The notes below the pieces were generated by a model that was not told the DNA's origin, did not search any database, and was given only the letters and a program-made list of their open reading frames with translations. The position numbers and the translations under genes were made by a program. This document shows positions 8,716 to 18,176 of a DNA stretch of 48,093 nucleotides, one piece after another. This DNA is from Cytophagales bacterium. GTDB taxonomy: Bacteria > Bacteroidota > Bacteroidia > Cytophagales > Spirosomataceae. The stretch is from the NCBI GenBank assembly GCA_004292855.1, contig RDXN01000072.1, positions 1 to 48,093 on the forward strand, in the 5' to 3' direction. Every line of letters begins with the position of its first letter. Within the stretch, counting starts at the first letter, position 1.

Positions 8716-8768
8716 GCGAAAAATTACAAAACGTTTCACGTGGAAACTTTTGTGAAAAATTACAAAAC
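8716..8768. repeat. direct repeat flanking the parS-like site
   Basis: A 17-base sequence (G, then C or T, then GAAAAATTACAAAAC) occurs at 8716-8732 and 8752-8768. The two copies differ at one base, are 36 bases apart, and flank the palindrome at 8733-8747. No family assignment. Confidence 0.7.
8733..8747. other. parS-like ParB-binding palindrome
   Basis: GTTTCACGTGGAAAC closely resembles the chromosomal parS site. Compared with TGTTTCACGTGGAACA, the 16-mer at 8732-8747 agrees at 13 positions, including the whole central TTTCACGTGGAA. It lies directly upstream of mnmG, a common position for parS in bacteria with a gid-par arrangement. Identity is inferred from sequence similarity; parA and parB are not in the window. 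Confidence 0.65.
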
Positions 8769-8798
8769 CAGACAAAAAGTTCAGAGTCCTTGTCTCCG

Positions 8799-11700
8799 TT
8801 ACTTAGAAACCTTCTGCAAATATTCGTTGGCCTGCTTCTTGTAATAAGGGTTGTACGTCGGAAGAACAGAGCGTAATACCTCAGCTTGCTTCATTTGTGG
8901 ACGGTTATTTAATGAATCGAAAAACGAAGGATTGCTAACTTTTGGTGATTTGGCCGTTTGCGACTGACGTTGTGGATCTTCCTCCTGTTGCTTCAACGCT
9001 TTCTCAGATTCTAATAATCGAGTCAAAATCTCATTTTGACGATTAATCGTGTTCGGATTTACGCGCTTGTTCACAAGATCAGTTTCGGTCTGATCCATTT
9101 TCTCCATGAGTTCGCCTACTTGTTTCTCCAGTTGCTTGCCTACCTCGGTGCCTTTTGCGTTCTCCTGAAGTTTTTTCAACAAACCACGAATCATCGCCTG
9201 CTCAGCGGCCATCTGTGCCATTTGTTCGGATTGGGCACGACCTGTTGTGCCACCTTGGGACATCTGTCGCATTTTGGCGTTCAACTGCTTTTGCATCTCG
9301 CCCATTGCACCCGATGGATTATTGCTCTTGCCTTTGCTCTGACCTGAACCCGGCATACCCATACCATTCATTTGCTGCTGCATATTTTTCAACACATCGC
9401 TCAGTAACAACGCAAGATTGTTCATTGAAGTCATGGCAAACTGTTGACGCGACGAGGCTTGTGAAAGCTTGCGTTCTTTAAGCTGTTGCGTACTCTGATC
9501 CATATAGTACTTCATATTCGACATTTCACGCGTGACGAATGACTGAATCTGATTCACGCGAGATGCTAATGAGGTCAAACTATCTTCAACAATTCGGGCA
9601 TCGTCCTGTAGCTTTAACTGATCCTGAGAAAGCTTCGCTACACGAGGATCTTGCAGATTTATTCCCCGAAATTCCTTCATAAGACGCTCCTGACCAAACG
9701 AAAGGGTGATTAGGTTTTCAAGCAGATTACGAAGATCATCCATGTTTTCTTGAAGCTCCTGCGCTTCCATTGAGGCCATCGACATCTGCATAGCCTTCGC
9801 CATACTCCGCATCGACTTCGAGGTTTTACTCTGAGATTTGGATGCTTTTTGACTCTGTTTCTGATCGAGCGATTGTTTGGATTGTTGCATCTGCTGCTCA
9901 ATCTCTTTCTGAGACTCTTCTTGTTGCTCAGGTGACCGGAGCTGATCTTTCTCCGCCTGCTTCTCAATTTCCTTCAATTGCTCTTGTAGCTTCTTGAAAT
10001 CTTCTATCGCTTTTTCCTGCTCCTTTGCCTGTTGTTCCTGGTCTTTAGCTTGCTGTTCCTTCTCTGTACCTTGTTTTTCTTTATCCTTAGGGGAGTTTTT
10101 ATCAGCGTTTTTGCTATTCTCTTCCTTACTGTTTTCTTCAGCCTCTTTGTCTTGTTTCTCAGCCTGCTTTTCTAGTTCATTGATGGCATTCTCTACCTTC
10201 TGCTCAAGCTGCATTTGCTTGAACATTTTCATGGCGCGTTCCAAATCACGCTGCATGTTGCGCTCCTTACGGTTTAATCGGTCGAGTACTTCGCTAGCTT
10301 TATCATCTTGCTTTTTCTCAAGAAGCTGCTTTAATTCATCGTACAGCTTCTTGGATTCAGGGTCGAGCAGGTCTTTAAACATCTTCTCTAACTGCTCCAT
10401 TTTCTGTTGCATCTGAGGGTCTGTTTGGGCGAACCGTTCCTGGGTCTGGTTTGTCTTTTGAAACTGTTCCTGAAGCTGCTTAATCTGCTCAATCAGTTCC
10501 TCGCGTTTTTTCAAGACATCCTCCAATTGCTTTTTATCCTGAAAATCGGTGGCCTTTTTTGTGCGGAGACGATCTTCCATCTGGGCCAATTCCTTCTTAA
10601 TTTCCTGCGTCTTACTGAGTGCCTGATCAAGTTGCTCCTCAGTTTTCTCGGCCGCTTTGTCTATCTGTTTCTGAACATCCTGATTCGATGGCACAGCAAA
10701 ATTCATCGGGTTAGACCGAGCTGACTTGGCACCATTAGCTCCGTCATTGTCCCATACTTGAACAAAATAATCGAGCCGATCCTCTTTGTCTAGTTTAAGA
10801 CTATCGAGCGACCAATTGTAGGCGAAGTTTTGGGAGGTCGACGACCGGTTGATTGGGATGTCTTTCGAGAACAAAGGCGACTCTTTTCCCTTCCGAATGA
10901 CTTTGTAATTGAGCCGAAGTTTGGTAAAACCGTAATCGTCGGAAATAAGGCCGTTTAGAGCGATAGCACTATACGCAACCGTGTCCTGGATTTTATCTAC
11001 TGAAATACTAGGAAATCGGTCAGGGATAACCTGAATGGCATAATTGATGGCGGAGGGAGTGGGTACCTGATTGTTTTTAAGGGTAACGGTCAGGGGCATA
11101 TTCTGCATGAGCCGACGCGATGCCGTAAACTGATTATCATCGGAAAGTTGGGCAACGACCGGCTTCGCTCCTATCCCAAACTGGAGTAACAAAGAGTCGG
11201 TGTGATCGGCCACAAAGTTCCAGGTAACAACTGTCCCTTGCGGCACTAACAAGTTGCCGACGTTTGAAAGCTGCTCGGAAGGTTTGTTCAGATAGGCCGG
11301 ATAGACGAGTTTGACGTCAAAGTTCAAAACAGCCGGACGGTCAATTAGCTCAACCTGATAATCGGCAGAGCGGAACCCCGATGCTTCCAGATGAAAATCG
11401 AGATCGCGCTGAACATTGTCGAACGTATAGGTAAAAAGGCCGTTCGAGGGCTCAAGTTTAAATCGGGTTTCATTCGTAACCAAATACACATCCTGCGGAA
11501 TGGCACTGCCCGTCAGGCGGACCGTCAGGGGGAAATCCTCGTTGCGAAAGGCCTTAAGCGATTTATTTTGAAGCAAAAATTGGAAAGGTGCCTCCTCAGC
11601 AAACTCCCGGTTGTAGTTCACAATACGCTTAGACGAAGCCGAAAAGAAAGTCGGATTCACTAACAGAATACCGGCGATTAAGAGCAACGGCGGCAAAGCA

Positions 11701-12167
11701 AATTTCAGAAAACGGCGGTTGCGGTTTATCTGAATGGCATTGGCGAATCGCGTAATGAGCAATTGTTGCGAACGCTGTTGTAAACTGGCTTGCATCAAAT
11801 CACTTTGAGCCGACGACAGCCGTTGAAGCTGAAGTGTGTTCAGAAGCTTGTCGCCCACCTCCGGGAAAAACTGACCAATTTGCCGGGCAGCTTCATCATC
11901 GGGAAGAGCCTTCTTTAACGTGTAAAGCCCGTAAAGTGGTTTGATAATAAACAGATAAAGGGTAATAGCTACGGTGAGCAAAAACCCAAAAAACATAATG
12001 GCTCGCCCTGATGAACCAAAACGCCCCACGAACTCAGCCGTATTCAAGAGAAGATAAAGTGATCCACTCAAGGCCACAAAAAAAAGTGAACCCTTTACCA
12101 GTTGATTCAAAAAATAACGCTTCTTGTACTCCTCAATGCGTTGGAGTAAGGTATCGTATGACTGCAT
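8799..12167 (-). CDS. DUF4175 family membrane-anchored coiled-coil protein
   Basis: A 1122-residue protein. Near the N-terminus are two membrane helices (SLFFVALSGSLYLLL and MFFGFLLTVAITLYLFII) and a third around residue 155 (LPPLLLIAGILLV). A beta-rich periplasmic-type region follows, then a very long charged, Gln- and Lys-rich coiled coil from about residue 500 to 820 (repeated EKQ, QEQ and EKQAEKQDKEAEEN segments). The C-terminal part is Met/Gln-rich. This layout matches the large DUF4175 proteins of Bacteroidota; their role is not established to my knowledge, though a structural envelope function is plausible. It is followed by mnmG on the same strand and preceded 30 bases away by a small conserved gene, so those two probably form an operon. 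Confidence 0.85.
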   Translation of the reverse strand: MQSYDTLLQRIEEYKKRYFLNQLVKGSLFFVALSGSLYLLLNTAEFVGRFGSSGRAIMFFGFLLTVAITLYLFIIKPLYGLYTLKKALPDDEAARQIGQFFPEVGDKLLNTLQLQRLSSAQSDLMQASLQQRSQQLLITRFANAIQINRNRRFLKFALPPLLLIAGILLVNPTFFSASSKRIVNYNREFAEEAPFQFLLQNKSLKAFRNEDFPLTVRLTGSAIPQDVYLVTNETRFKLEPSNGLFTYTFDNVQRDLDFHLEASGFRSADYQVELIDRPAVLNFDVKLVYPAYLNKPSEQLSNVGNLLVPQGTVVTWNFVADHTDSLLLQFGIGAKPVVAQLSDDNQFTASRRLMQNMPLTVTLKNNQVPTPSAINYAIQVIPDRFPSISVDKIQDTVAYSAIALNGLISDDYGFTKLRLNYKVIRKGKESPLFSKDIPINRSSTSQNFAYNWSLDSLKLDKEDRLDYFVQVWDNDGANGAKSARSNPMNFAVPSNQDVQKQIDKAAEKTEEQLDQALSKTQEIKKELAQMEDRLRTKKATDFQDKKQLEDVLKKREELIEQIKQLQEQFQKTNQTQERFAQTDPQMQQKMEQLEKMFKDLLDPESKKLYDELKQLLEKKQDDKASEVLDRLNRKERNMQRDLERAMKMFKQMQLEQKVENAINELEKQAEKQDKEAEENSKEENSKNADKNSPKDKEKQGTEKEQQAKDQEQQAKEQEKAIEDFKKLQEQLKEIEKQAEKDQLRSPEQQEESQKEIEQQMQQSKQSLDQKQSQKASKSQSKTSKSMRSMAKAMQMSMASMEAQELQENMDDLRNLLENLITLSFGQERLMKEFRGINLQDPRVAKLSQDQLKLQDDARIVEDSLTSLASRVNQIQSFVTREMSNMKYYMDQSTQQLKERKLSQASSRQQFAMTSMNNLALLLSDVLKNMQQQMNGMGMPGSGQSKGKSNNPSGAMGEMQKQLNAKMRQMSQGGTTGRAQSEQMAQMAAEQAMIRGLLKKLQENAKGTEVGKQLEKQVGELMEKMDQTETDLVNKRVNPNTINRQNEILTRLLESEKALKQQEEDPQRQSQTAKSPKVSNPSFFDSLNNRPQMKQAEVLRSVLPTYNPYYKKQANEYLQKVSK

Positions 12168-12197
12168 GATTGAGCCTGTTAGAAGTCAAAAAGGAAA

Positions 12198-12563
12198 TTA
12201 ATAGGTGAGGACTTTGGAGAAGTACTGAAGCACATTTCGCTTTAAATAAGCTTCCTGTTCTTCCAGACTGCCCGACGGTAGAGGTATCTGCAACGTCCAG
12301 ATTGGCCAGCCATCGGCGTCATAACCGTCAAGAGAGTAGTGACCTGCTTCATTCATAACCCGACAAACGGCGATGTGTAACAAGTCCTGTTTCTGCTCTT
12401 TGGTGAACCGTTTAGGACCGCGCCCAAGCTCTTGTAAGCCAATCAAAAATAATACAGCGTTGAGATCAGCGGGCCGTTTCCCGACCAGCGTTTCTAGATC
12501 ATTCAGAAGCAAATTCCACTCGGAATCGAGGCCACTAACCGACACATTGTTAACATCATCCAT
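12198..12563 (-). CDS. small conserved hypothetical protein
   Basis: A 121-residue acidic, soluble protein with no signal peptide or membrane segment. It has the look of a conserved Bacteroidota protein (segments ADLNAVLFLIGLQELGRG and NEAGHYSLDGYDADGWPIW), but I cannot assign a domain or role. It is the first gene of a leftward pair with the DUF4175 protein, with a 30-base gap. It is divergent from the comF-type gene. Confidence 0.75.
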   Translation of the reverse strand: MDDVNNVSVSGLDSEWNLLLNDLETLVGKRPADLNAVLFLIGLQELGRGPKRFTKEQKQDLLHIAVCRVMNEAGHYSLDGYDADGWPIWTLQIPLPSGSLEEQEAYLKRNVLQYFSKVLTY

Positions 12564-12609
12564 AAGTCTGACTAAATTACAACATCTAAATCAATAACGC
12601 ACATTGACT

Positions 12610-13314
12610 ATGTTTCGGTTTGTTTCAGAACTGCTGTCTGACTTTTTTGATCTGGTTTACCCAACAATATGTTTGGGTTGTCAAAAGACGCTGGAAACTA
12701 CCGAACCGTTGCTTTGTGTGTCGTGTCGGATGAGCTTGCCCGAAACCCAAACGCATCGGGGTAATGACTCCGAATTGATCAATAAGTTTGCGGGTAAAGT
12801 AAAGGTTGAACACGTTGCAGCACGTTACCGGTATAGTAAAGGAAGCGTTGTGCAAAAACTGATTCACGCCATCAAATACAAAGATCAACCCGAGGCCGCT
12901 ATTCAGGTTGGACAGTGGTTCGGCCATACATTAAAGGCAGAATGCCCGTGGATTGAGGATGTCGATGTACTGATTGGTGTACCGCTTCACAAAAAACGGT
13001 TAAGGCAACGAGGCTATAATCAGGCCGACTGTATTGCACAGGGAATAGCTGAAGTGACCCAATTACCTGTGTCAACGAGTGCATTAGTGCGAACGCGATT
13101 TCAGGGTTCGCAGACACGTAAAAACCGACTGCAACGATGGCTAAATGTAGAGACAGTGTTCCGGGTAGCAGACCCTAAGCAGATTATTGGTAAACACGTG
13201 GCAATCGTAGATGATGTGCTAACAACAGGGGCCACCATTGAATCGTGTGCAATTGAACTGCACAAGGCAGGTTGCCGTTCAGTTAGTGTATTAACTATTG
13301 CCGCTACCCGATAA
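12610..13314 (+). CDS. ComF family phosphoribosyltransferase-like protein
   Basis: The 234-residue product has the ComF layout: an N-terminal zinc-ribbon-like pair of cysteine motifs (CLGC and CVSC), then a type I phosphoribosyltransferase fold ending in the PRPP loop VAIVDDVLTTGAT near residue 205, with KRLRQRGYNQA before it. In naturally transformable bacteria ComF acts in DNA uptake, and related proteins are widespread where competence has not been shown. The start is the ATG of MFRFVSELLSD; an in-frame TTG two codons earlier is less likely. Its stop codon overlaps the T-run side of the gldJ terminator. Confidence 0.9.
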   Translation: MFRFVSELLSDFFDLVYPTICLGCQKTLETTEPLLCVSCRMSLPETQTHRGNDSELINKFAGKVKVEHVAARYRYSKGSVVQKLIHAIKYKDQPEAAIQVGQWFGHTLKAECPWIEDVDVLIGVPLHKKRLRQRGYNQADCIAQGIAEVTQLPVSTSALVRTRFQGSQTRKNRLQRWLNVETVFRVADPKQIIGKHVAIVDDVLTTGATIESCAIELHKAGCRSVSVLTIAATR

Positions 13315-13342
13315 AAAAAGCGGGAAGCTTTCGCCCCCCGCT
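13313..13342 (-). terminator. terminator after gldJ
   Basis: On the minus strand, AGCGGG (13337-13342) and CCCGCT (13319-13324) form a stem with a 12-base loop, followed by an unbroken run of seven T. It lies 23 bases past the gldJ stop codon and overlaps the comF-type stop, so both genes end in the same 50 bases. Confidence 0.8.
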
Positions 13343-13364
13343 CTCTTATTTACCGTTAGATTTC

Positions 13365-14666
13365 TTATTTGTTCCGACCCAAACCAATCATTGCACAACG
13401 GAAACCGATTGCCGCAGTGGCTGAATCCTGATCGAGTGACCGGCGTGTTCCGGGGGCTAACCAATAGGCTACGTCGTTCCATGAACCGCCTTTATACACC
13501 CGAATCTTATCGTCGATGATCGACTGGTTATTTTTCCGGTCGTAATTCTTGGCTTCGTCAAGATAACCATTCCGACGGATTGGGTTCAAATCGCTCACGT
13601 CCTGATACGAAAGAGGACGGTACACATCGTAAACCCACTCATTCACGTTACCCGACATGTTGTACAAGCCAAAGTCGTTCGCTGGGAACTTATAAATCTC
13701 ATCGGTGATAATAGCGTGGTCATTGGAGCGACCGGCGATACCTGCATAATCACCACGCCCCCGCTTGAAGTTAGCAAGCATTTGACCTTGCTTACGTCCT
13801 TTCTTCGGGTTGCGTACCGAAGAGCCGTCCCACGGATAAATACGCTGATTGGCCTGATTTTCGTCCAGATACTGCGTACCAATCATGGCTTTAGCAGCAT
13901 ATTCCCACTCGGCCTCTGTTGGCAAACGGTACTCAGGTAGCACCATGCCACTCTCGATGCTCATCCGGGCTGGTGCATTTGACGCGGGTGCTGCTTCGGC
14001 TAATACAGGCTCAGGGGCAGACTTCGATTTGCGCTTGAGTGAGAAACCGCCTTTCTTTCCTTTACCCTTACCCGCGTTGCCCAGTTTTTGCCCTTTCTTG
14101 GCAAGTTCATTATTCACGACTTCAGTACGCCAAGCTGCGTAATCGGCAGCCTGCGTCCAGCTAACACCTACAACCGGATAGTAGCGGAAAGCAGGGTAGC
14201 GCAGGTATTGTGTTACGTACGAATCGTTGAACGAAAGGGGGTTTGCCCAAACGGTTGTATCGGGCAAAGCTGCCTTAACCACTTCTTCTGACGAATCACG
14301 CTGGATGGCGTTCAGATATTCCAGATAGTGAACATTGGCCATCTCGGTTTCGTCCATATAGAACGATTGAATACTAACCGTACGCTCGCGGTTGTCGCGT
14401 GAGTTGAGCACATCCTCTTCCAACGCACCCATTGTAAAGCGACCTCCTTCGATGAATACAAGGTTTGGTCCACCGTTTGGGGCTTTAAACGATTTTACCT
14501 GAAAACCTTCTTTCTGGTTATAGGCAATACCCGTCGCCGTACTCTTCTTACCGGGTTTCACACTCGTCGGGTGTTTCGACTTACAAGCGGCAAAAGCCAC
14601 TGTCGCCAACAACACATAAGCTACGCGTTTGAGTTGAACTCGCGCAGTCTGATACTTTTTGATCAT
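13365..14666 (-). CDS. gldJ: gliding motility lipoprotein GldJ-like (SUMF1/FGE fold)
   Basis: A 433-residue lipoprotein with signal peptide and lipobox FAAC (Cys28). A formylglycine-generating-enzyme-like domain follows: LVFIEGGRFTMGALEEDV near residue 70, SFYMDETEMANVHYLEYL, YPVVGVSWTQAADYAAW, RLPTEAEWEYAA and YKGGSWND near the end. The opening TGIAYNQKEGFQ and the ETEMANVHYLEYL segment resemble GldJ more than GldK. GldJ is needed for gliding and type IX secretion in Flavobacterium; the protein lacks obvious catalytic cysteines and is thought to be structural. The start is the ATG of MIKKYQTAR; the frame opens earlier only at a TTG that abuts the mfd stop. Assignment to GldJ versus a paralogue is from memory of sequences. 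Confidence 0.8.
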   Translation of the reverse strand: MIKKYQTARVQLKRVAYVLLATVAFAACKSKHPTSVKPGKKSTATGIAYNQKEGFQVKSFKAPNGGPNLVFIEGGRFTMGALEEDVLNSRDNRERTVSIQSFYMDETEMANVHYLEYLNAIQRDSSEEVVKAALPDTTVWANPLSFNDSYVTQYLRYPAFRYYPVVGVSWTQAADYAAWRTEVVNNELAKKGQKLGNAGKGKGKKGGFSLKRKSKSAPEPVLAEAAPASNAPARMSIESGMVLPEYRLPTEAEWEYAAKAMIGTQYLDENQANQRIYPWDGSSVRNPKKGRKQGQMLANFKRGRGDYAGIAGRSNDHAIITDEIYKFPANDFGLYNMSGNVNEWVYDVYRPLSYQDVSDLNPIRRNGYLDEAKNYDRKNNQSIIDDKIRVYKGGSWNDVAYWLAPGTRRSLDQDSATAAIGFRCAMIGLGRNK

Positions 14667-14692
14667 TGCTGTATCTGTGTCAATCGAAGTTG

Positions 14693-14700
14693 CAAAAGTA
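14693..14700 (-). promoter_or_regulatory. gldJ -7 promoter box
   Basis: TACTTTTG on the minus strand matches TAnnTTTG and sits 27 bases before the gldJ ATG, just past the mfd stop. It suggests that gldJ has its own promoter besides readthrough from mfd. No convincing -33 element is visible. Confidence 0.5.
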
Positions 14701-14701
14701 A

Positions 14702-17700
14702 TCAATTCGTAAGGGCTTTAAGTACCTGATCCATCTGTTCAACGGATTGAACGTCAGAATGCGTAAAAACCGGGCGTCCCTTTAGCTCTTTAAGCGAGAA
14801 TTTTGCCGGGTTTGCCCGTAGGTAGTCAATAACCTTGCCAAAGCCATCGGATTTAAAGAAACCATCGTCCCTGCTATTGCTACCCTCCGAAGAAACGAAG
14901 TACCCCTTTAGGATATTACTTTTGAGCGTCAGTTTTTCCAGATGGAGTTGCTCAGCTTTCCAGCGGACACTCACCATTTTAATCAGGTTTTCAACGTCTT
15001 TTGGTAGCGGCCCAAAACGGTCGAGAACCTCTTGCCGGAAGGCGTTTAGCTCGTCTTGTGTTTCAATACTGTCTAACCTCGTATATAACGCCAGACGCTC
15101 TGAAATATTCGACACGTATTTGTCGGGAATAACAACCTGTAAATCGGTCTCGATGACGGTGTCGGGCAGGATCGGTTTCAGAGCATCTATGTTGGGTGCG
15201 AAGAGATCTTTGAACTCGGTTTCGCGAAGTTCCTGAACGGCTTCATCAAGCAATTTATGGTACATCTCGTAGCCGAGGTCGTTAATAAAACCGCTTTGTT
15301 CGGCACCTAACAGATTTCCCGCTCCACGTATGTCCAGATCGCGCATGGCAATTTTGAAACCCTCACCAAGATCCGAAAAGTCCTCAAGGGTTTGTAGTCG
15401 CTTCCGGGCATCCGACGAGAGCATGGAGGCCGGGGGGGTAAGCAAGTAACAAAACGCCTTCCGGTTCGACCGCCCTACCCTACCCCGCATTTGGTGCAGG
15501 TCGGACAAGCCAAACATGTGGGCTGAGTTGATCAGAATTGTATTGGCATTCGGAATATCGAGACCCGACTCAATGATGTTGGTCGATACCAGAACATCGT
15601 AGTCGCCTTCGATAAAGCGGGTCATGATCCGTTCGAGCTTTTCGCCTTCCATCTGCCCGTGAGCAACGGCTACTTTGGCTTCGGGAACGAGCCGTAAAAC
15701 CAAGTTGCCAATAGACTCGATGTCAGCAATCCGGTTATGAACAAAGAATACCTGCCCCCCGCGTCGAACCTCGTAGCTGATGGCGTCGCGCACAGTAGCC
15801 TCGTTAAATAGGTGAACCTCTGTCGTAACAGGTTGCCGGTTAGGTGGGGGCGTAGCGATCACAGAGAGATCACGGGCACCCATCAGCGAGAAGTGCAGCG
15901 TGCGCGGGATAGGTGTGGCCGTGAGCGTCAACACGTCGACATCAACGCGCATTTCTTTTAGGCGATCCTTAGTTTTGACACCGAATTTCTGCTCCTCATC
16001 GACCACCAACAAACCGAGATCTTTGAACTTAATGTCTTTATTCACAATCCGGTGCGTACCGATCAGGACATTTATCTCACCCGATGCCACCCCCTTTAAA
16101 ATCTCCTTAACCTGATTGGGGGTACGAAATCGGTTGATGTAATCAACTTTTACCGGAAAATCGGCAAAACGGTCGGTGAACGTTTTGTAGTGCTGCATGG
16201 CCAGAATGGTAGTCGGGACCAGAACAGCCACCTGCTTGTTATCGGAAACCGCTTTGAATGCCGCTCGAATCGCTACTTCTGTTTTACCAAAACCGACATC
16301 GCCACAAACCAGCCGATCCATTGGGTGGGGCTGTTCCATATCGTTTTTGACGTCGTTGGTGGCCTTCGCCTGATCGGGGGTGTCCTCATATAAGAAAGAC
16401 GATTCGAGTTCAACCTGCAAAAACGTGTCGCGGCTGTAGGCATAGCCCGGAGCCTGCCGACGTTTGGCATACAAGGCGATTAACTCCTTAGCAATGTCCT
16501 TGACCTGCTTCTTAATCCGCGACTTTTTCAGATCCCATTCCTGCGAACCAAGCTTGTTCATGGTGGGCGGGCCACCTTCTTTGCCGCTGTATTTGGCAAT
16601 TTTGTGCAGGCTGTGGATGTTAACCAGCAAAATGTCGTTATCGCGGTAGATAAGCCGGATGGCCTCTTGTTCGCGCCCACCAGCATCGACTTTCTCAAGT
16701 CCTGCAAACCGCCCAATGCCGTGGTCCACGTGCGTTACGTAGTCGCCGGGTTGGAGGGTTTTTAATTCGCGTAGAGTAAGAGCTTTCGACTTAGAGAATT
16801 TATCCTGTACGCGGTATTTGAAGTATCGGTCGAAGATTTGGTGATCCGTAAAGCAAACGACTTTGAGGGCTTCGTCGGTAAAACCTTCGCGCAAGCCGAT
16901 GTTAAGCGGCTGAAATTTGAGGTGTGGGTCAAGCTCTTCAAAAATGGTCCGCAGCCGCTCCAACTGTTTGAATGACTCAGCGGCAATAATGTTGGTATAG
17001 CCTTTCGACTGATTCTCAGCAAGATTCTCAACCAGTCTTTTGAAATCTTTATTGAACGAGGGCTGCAATTTTGATTGATACTGTTGCCGTGCCTCGGTTT
17101 TGAAATAAAACTTGCGGCCAAACTCAATCGTTGTCAACCCCTTCAAGTTGTTGAGCAATGTCCGGCGAGTCTCAAACAAGTCACCGGGGTCCGACACCAC
17201 CTGAACACCCCCACTGCCCGCCAATACCGACGCGAAACTGTGTTGGGCACGCTCGAAACAGGTATCCACAATTTCAAGTGTATAATCCACATCCTTAGCC
17301 CAGGCAATGGTGTTTTTAGGCAGGTAATCCAGGAATGACTCGCGGGTTTCTTCCACCAACTTGGTCTGAATGTTGGGGATAATGTTGATAAACCCGACAT
17401 CGCCTGTGGAAATCTGTGTTTCGGGGTTAAATTTCCGAATGCTCTCTACCTCATCGCCAAACAGATCAATCCGATACGGAAACTCGCTGGCAAACGAGAA
17501 TACGTCGATGATACCCCCACGAATCGAAAACTGCCCCGCTTCGTACACAAAATCGGTCAACTCGAATGAGTAATCCTGAAGCAGTTCGGACACGAAATTG
17601 GTGTCAAGCTTATCCCCTACCCGTACCGTAAGTGTGTTGGCTATGAGGGTCTTCTTACTAACAACTTTTTCAGAAAGAGCTTCGGGGTAGGTAACGATCA

Positions 17701-18118
17701 GCAAACCACCTTTTGGGGGTGGATTCAACTTATTAAGGACCTCTGCCCGCATGAGCACGTTTGCATTTTCAACTTCCTCATACTGATACGGTTTCTTATA
17801 AGACATCGGGAAGAGCAGCACTTCTTGCTCCGACAGGTTTTGCAGATCGTTGAAGAAGTAGGCAGCATCGTCACGGTCGGCCATCATAAAAAGGTGATTG
17901 CCGCCACTCATTTTGTAGATGGCCGTCGCCAACAAGGCATCCAAACTGCCAGACAACCCTTTAATCTGTAGCCGTTGAGGTTCCGCCGATTTACGGGTTA
18001 GCGGCTCGGCTAAGAGCTTAATAAAACTATCGTCGGTGTAGAGACCGATCAATTCCTGTGCGTTCAAAAGAAACGATTTAGAGAATGCGAAAAGCCGCCA
18101 AAAGGTCTTCGGCGGCAC
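14702..18118 (-). CDS. mfd: transcription-repair coupling factor Mfd
   Basis: SF2 translocase that removes stalled RNA polymerase from DNA lesions and recruits UvrA. Visible parts are the N-terminal UvrB-like domain (LIVTYPEALSEKVV), the RNA polymerase-interacting CarD-like module (LKTLQPGDYVTHVDHGIGRF), the helicase motor with Walker A GDVGFGKTEVAIRA, DEEQ box VVDEEQKFG, TATPIPRTL and MRGRVGRSNRKAFCYLL, and the C-terminal TRCF domain. From the GTG at 18118 it has 1138 residues. A TTG at 18067 (LNAQELIGLYTDDSF) would give 1121 residues and resembles the usual N-terminus better. It would also leave a hairpin at 18090-18116 untranslated, so the true start is uncertain. gldJ follows immediately. 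Confidence 0.95.
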   Translation of the reverse strand: MPPKTFWRLFAFSKSFLLNAQELIGLYTDDSFIKLLAEPLTRKSAEPQRLQIKGLSGSLDALLATAIYKMSGGNHLFMMADRDDAAYFFNDLQNLSEQEVLLFPMSYKKPYQYEEVENANVLMRAEVLNKLNPPPKGGLLIVTYPEALSEKVVSKKTLIANTLTVRVGDKLDTNFVSELLQDYSFELTDFVYEAGQFSIRGGIIDVFSFASEFPYRIDLFGDEVESIRKFNPETQISTGDVGFINIIPNIQTKLVEETRESFLDYLPKNTIAWAKDVDYTLEIVDTCFERAQHSFASVLAGSGGVQVVSDPGDLFETRRTLLNNLKGLTTIEFGRKFYFKTEARQQYQSKLQPSFNKDFKRLVENLAENQSKGYTNIIAAESFKQLERLRTIFEELDPHLKFQPLNIGLREGFTDEALKVVCFTDHQIFDRYFKYRVQDKFSKSKALTLRELKTLQPGDYVTHVDHGIGRFAGLEKVDAGGREQEAIRLIYRDNDILLVNIHSLHKIAKYSGKEGGPPTMNKLGSQEWDLKKSRIKKQVKDIAKELIALYAKRRQAPGYAYSRDTFLQVELESSFLYEDTPDQAKATNDVKNDMEQPHPMDRLVCGDVGFGKTEVAIRAAFKAVSDNKQVAVLVPTTILAMQHYKTFTDRFADFPVKVDYINRFRTPNQVKEILKGVASGEINVLIGTHRIVNKDIKFKDLGLLVVDEEQKFGVKTKDRLKEMRVDVDVLTLTATPIPRTLHFSLMGARDLSVIATPPPNRQPVTTEVHLFNEATVRDAISYEVRRGGQVFFVHNRIADIESIGNLVLRLVPEAKVAVAHGQMEGEKLERIMTRFIEGDYDVLVSTNIIESGLDIPNANTILINSAHMFGLSDLHQMRGRVGRSNRKAFCYLLTPPASMLSSDARKRLQTLEDFSDLGEGFKIAMRDLDIRGAGNLLGAEQSGFINDLGYEMYHKLLDEAVQELRETEFKDLFAPNIDALKPILPDTVIETDLQVVIPDKYVSNISERLALYTRLDSIETQDELNAFRQEVLDRFGPLPKDVENLIKMVSVRWKAEQLHLEKLTLKSNILKGYFVSSEGSNSRDDGFFKSDGFGKVIDYLRANPAKFSLKELKGRPVFTHSDVQSVEQMDQVLKALTN
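18090..18116 (-). promoter_or_regulatory. leader hairpin at the 5' end of mfd
   Basis: On the minus strand, GCCGCC (18111-18116) pairs with GGCGGC (18094-18099) around an 11-base loop and is followed by TTTT (18090-18093). It resembles a weak intrinsic terminator or attenuator between the mfd promoter box and the likely TTG start. If the GTG start is used, it lies in coding sequence. Confidence 0.4.
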
Positions 18119-18176
18119 TGAAAAGGTAACAGGGAGTCAAAGAGAAATGTTCGGGCAACTCTTGTGAATCAGATTG

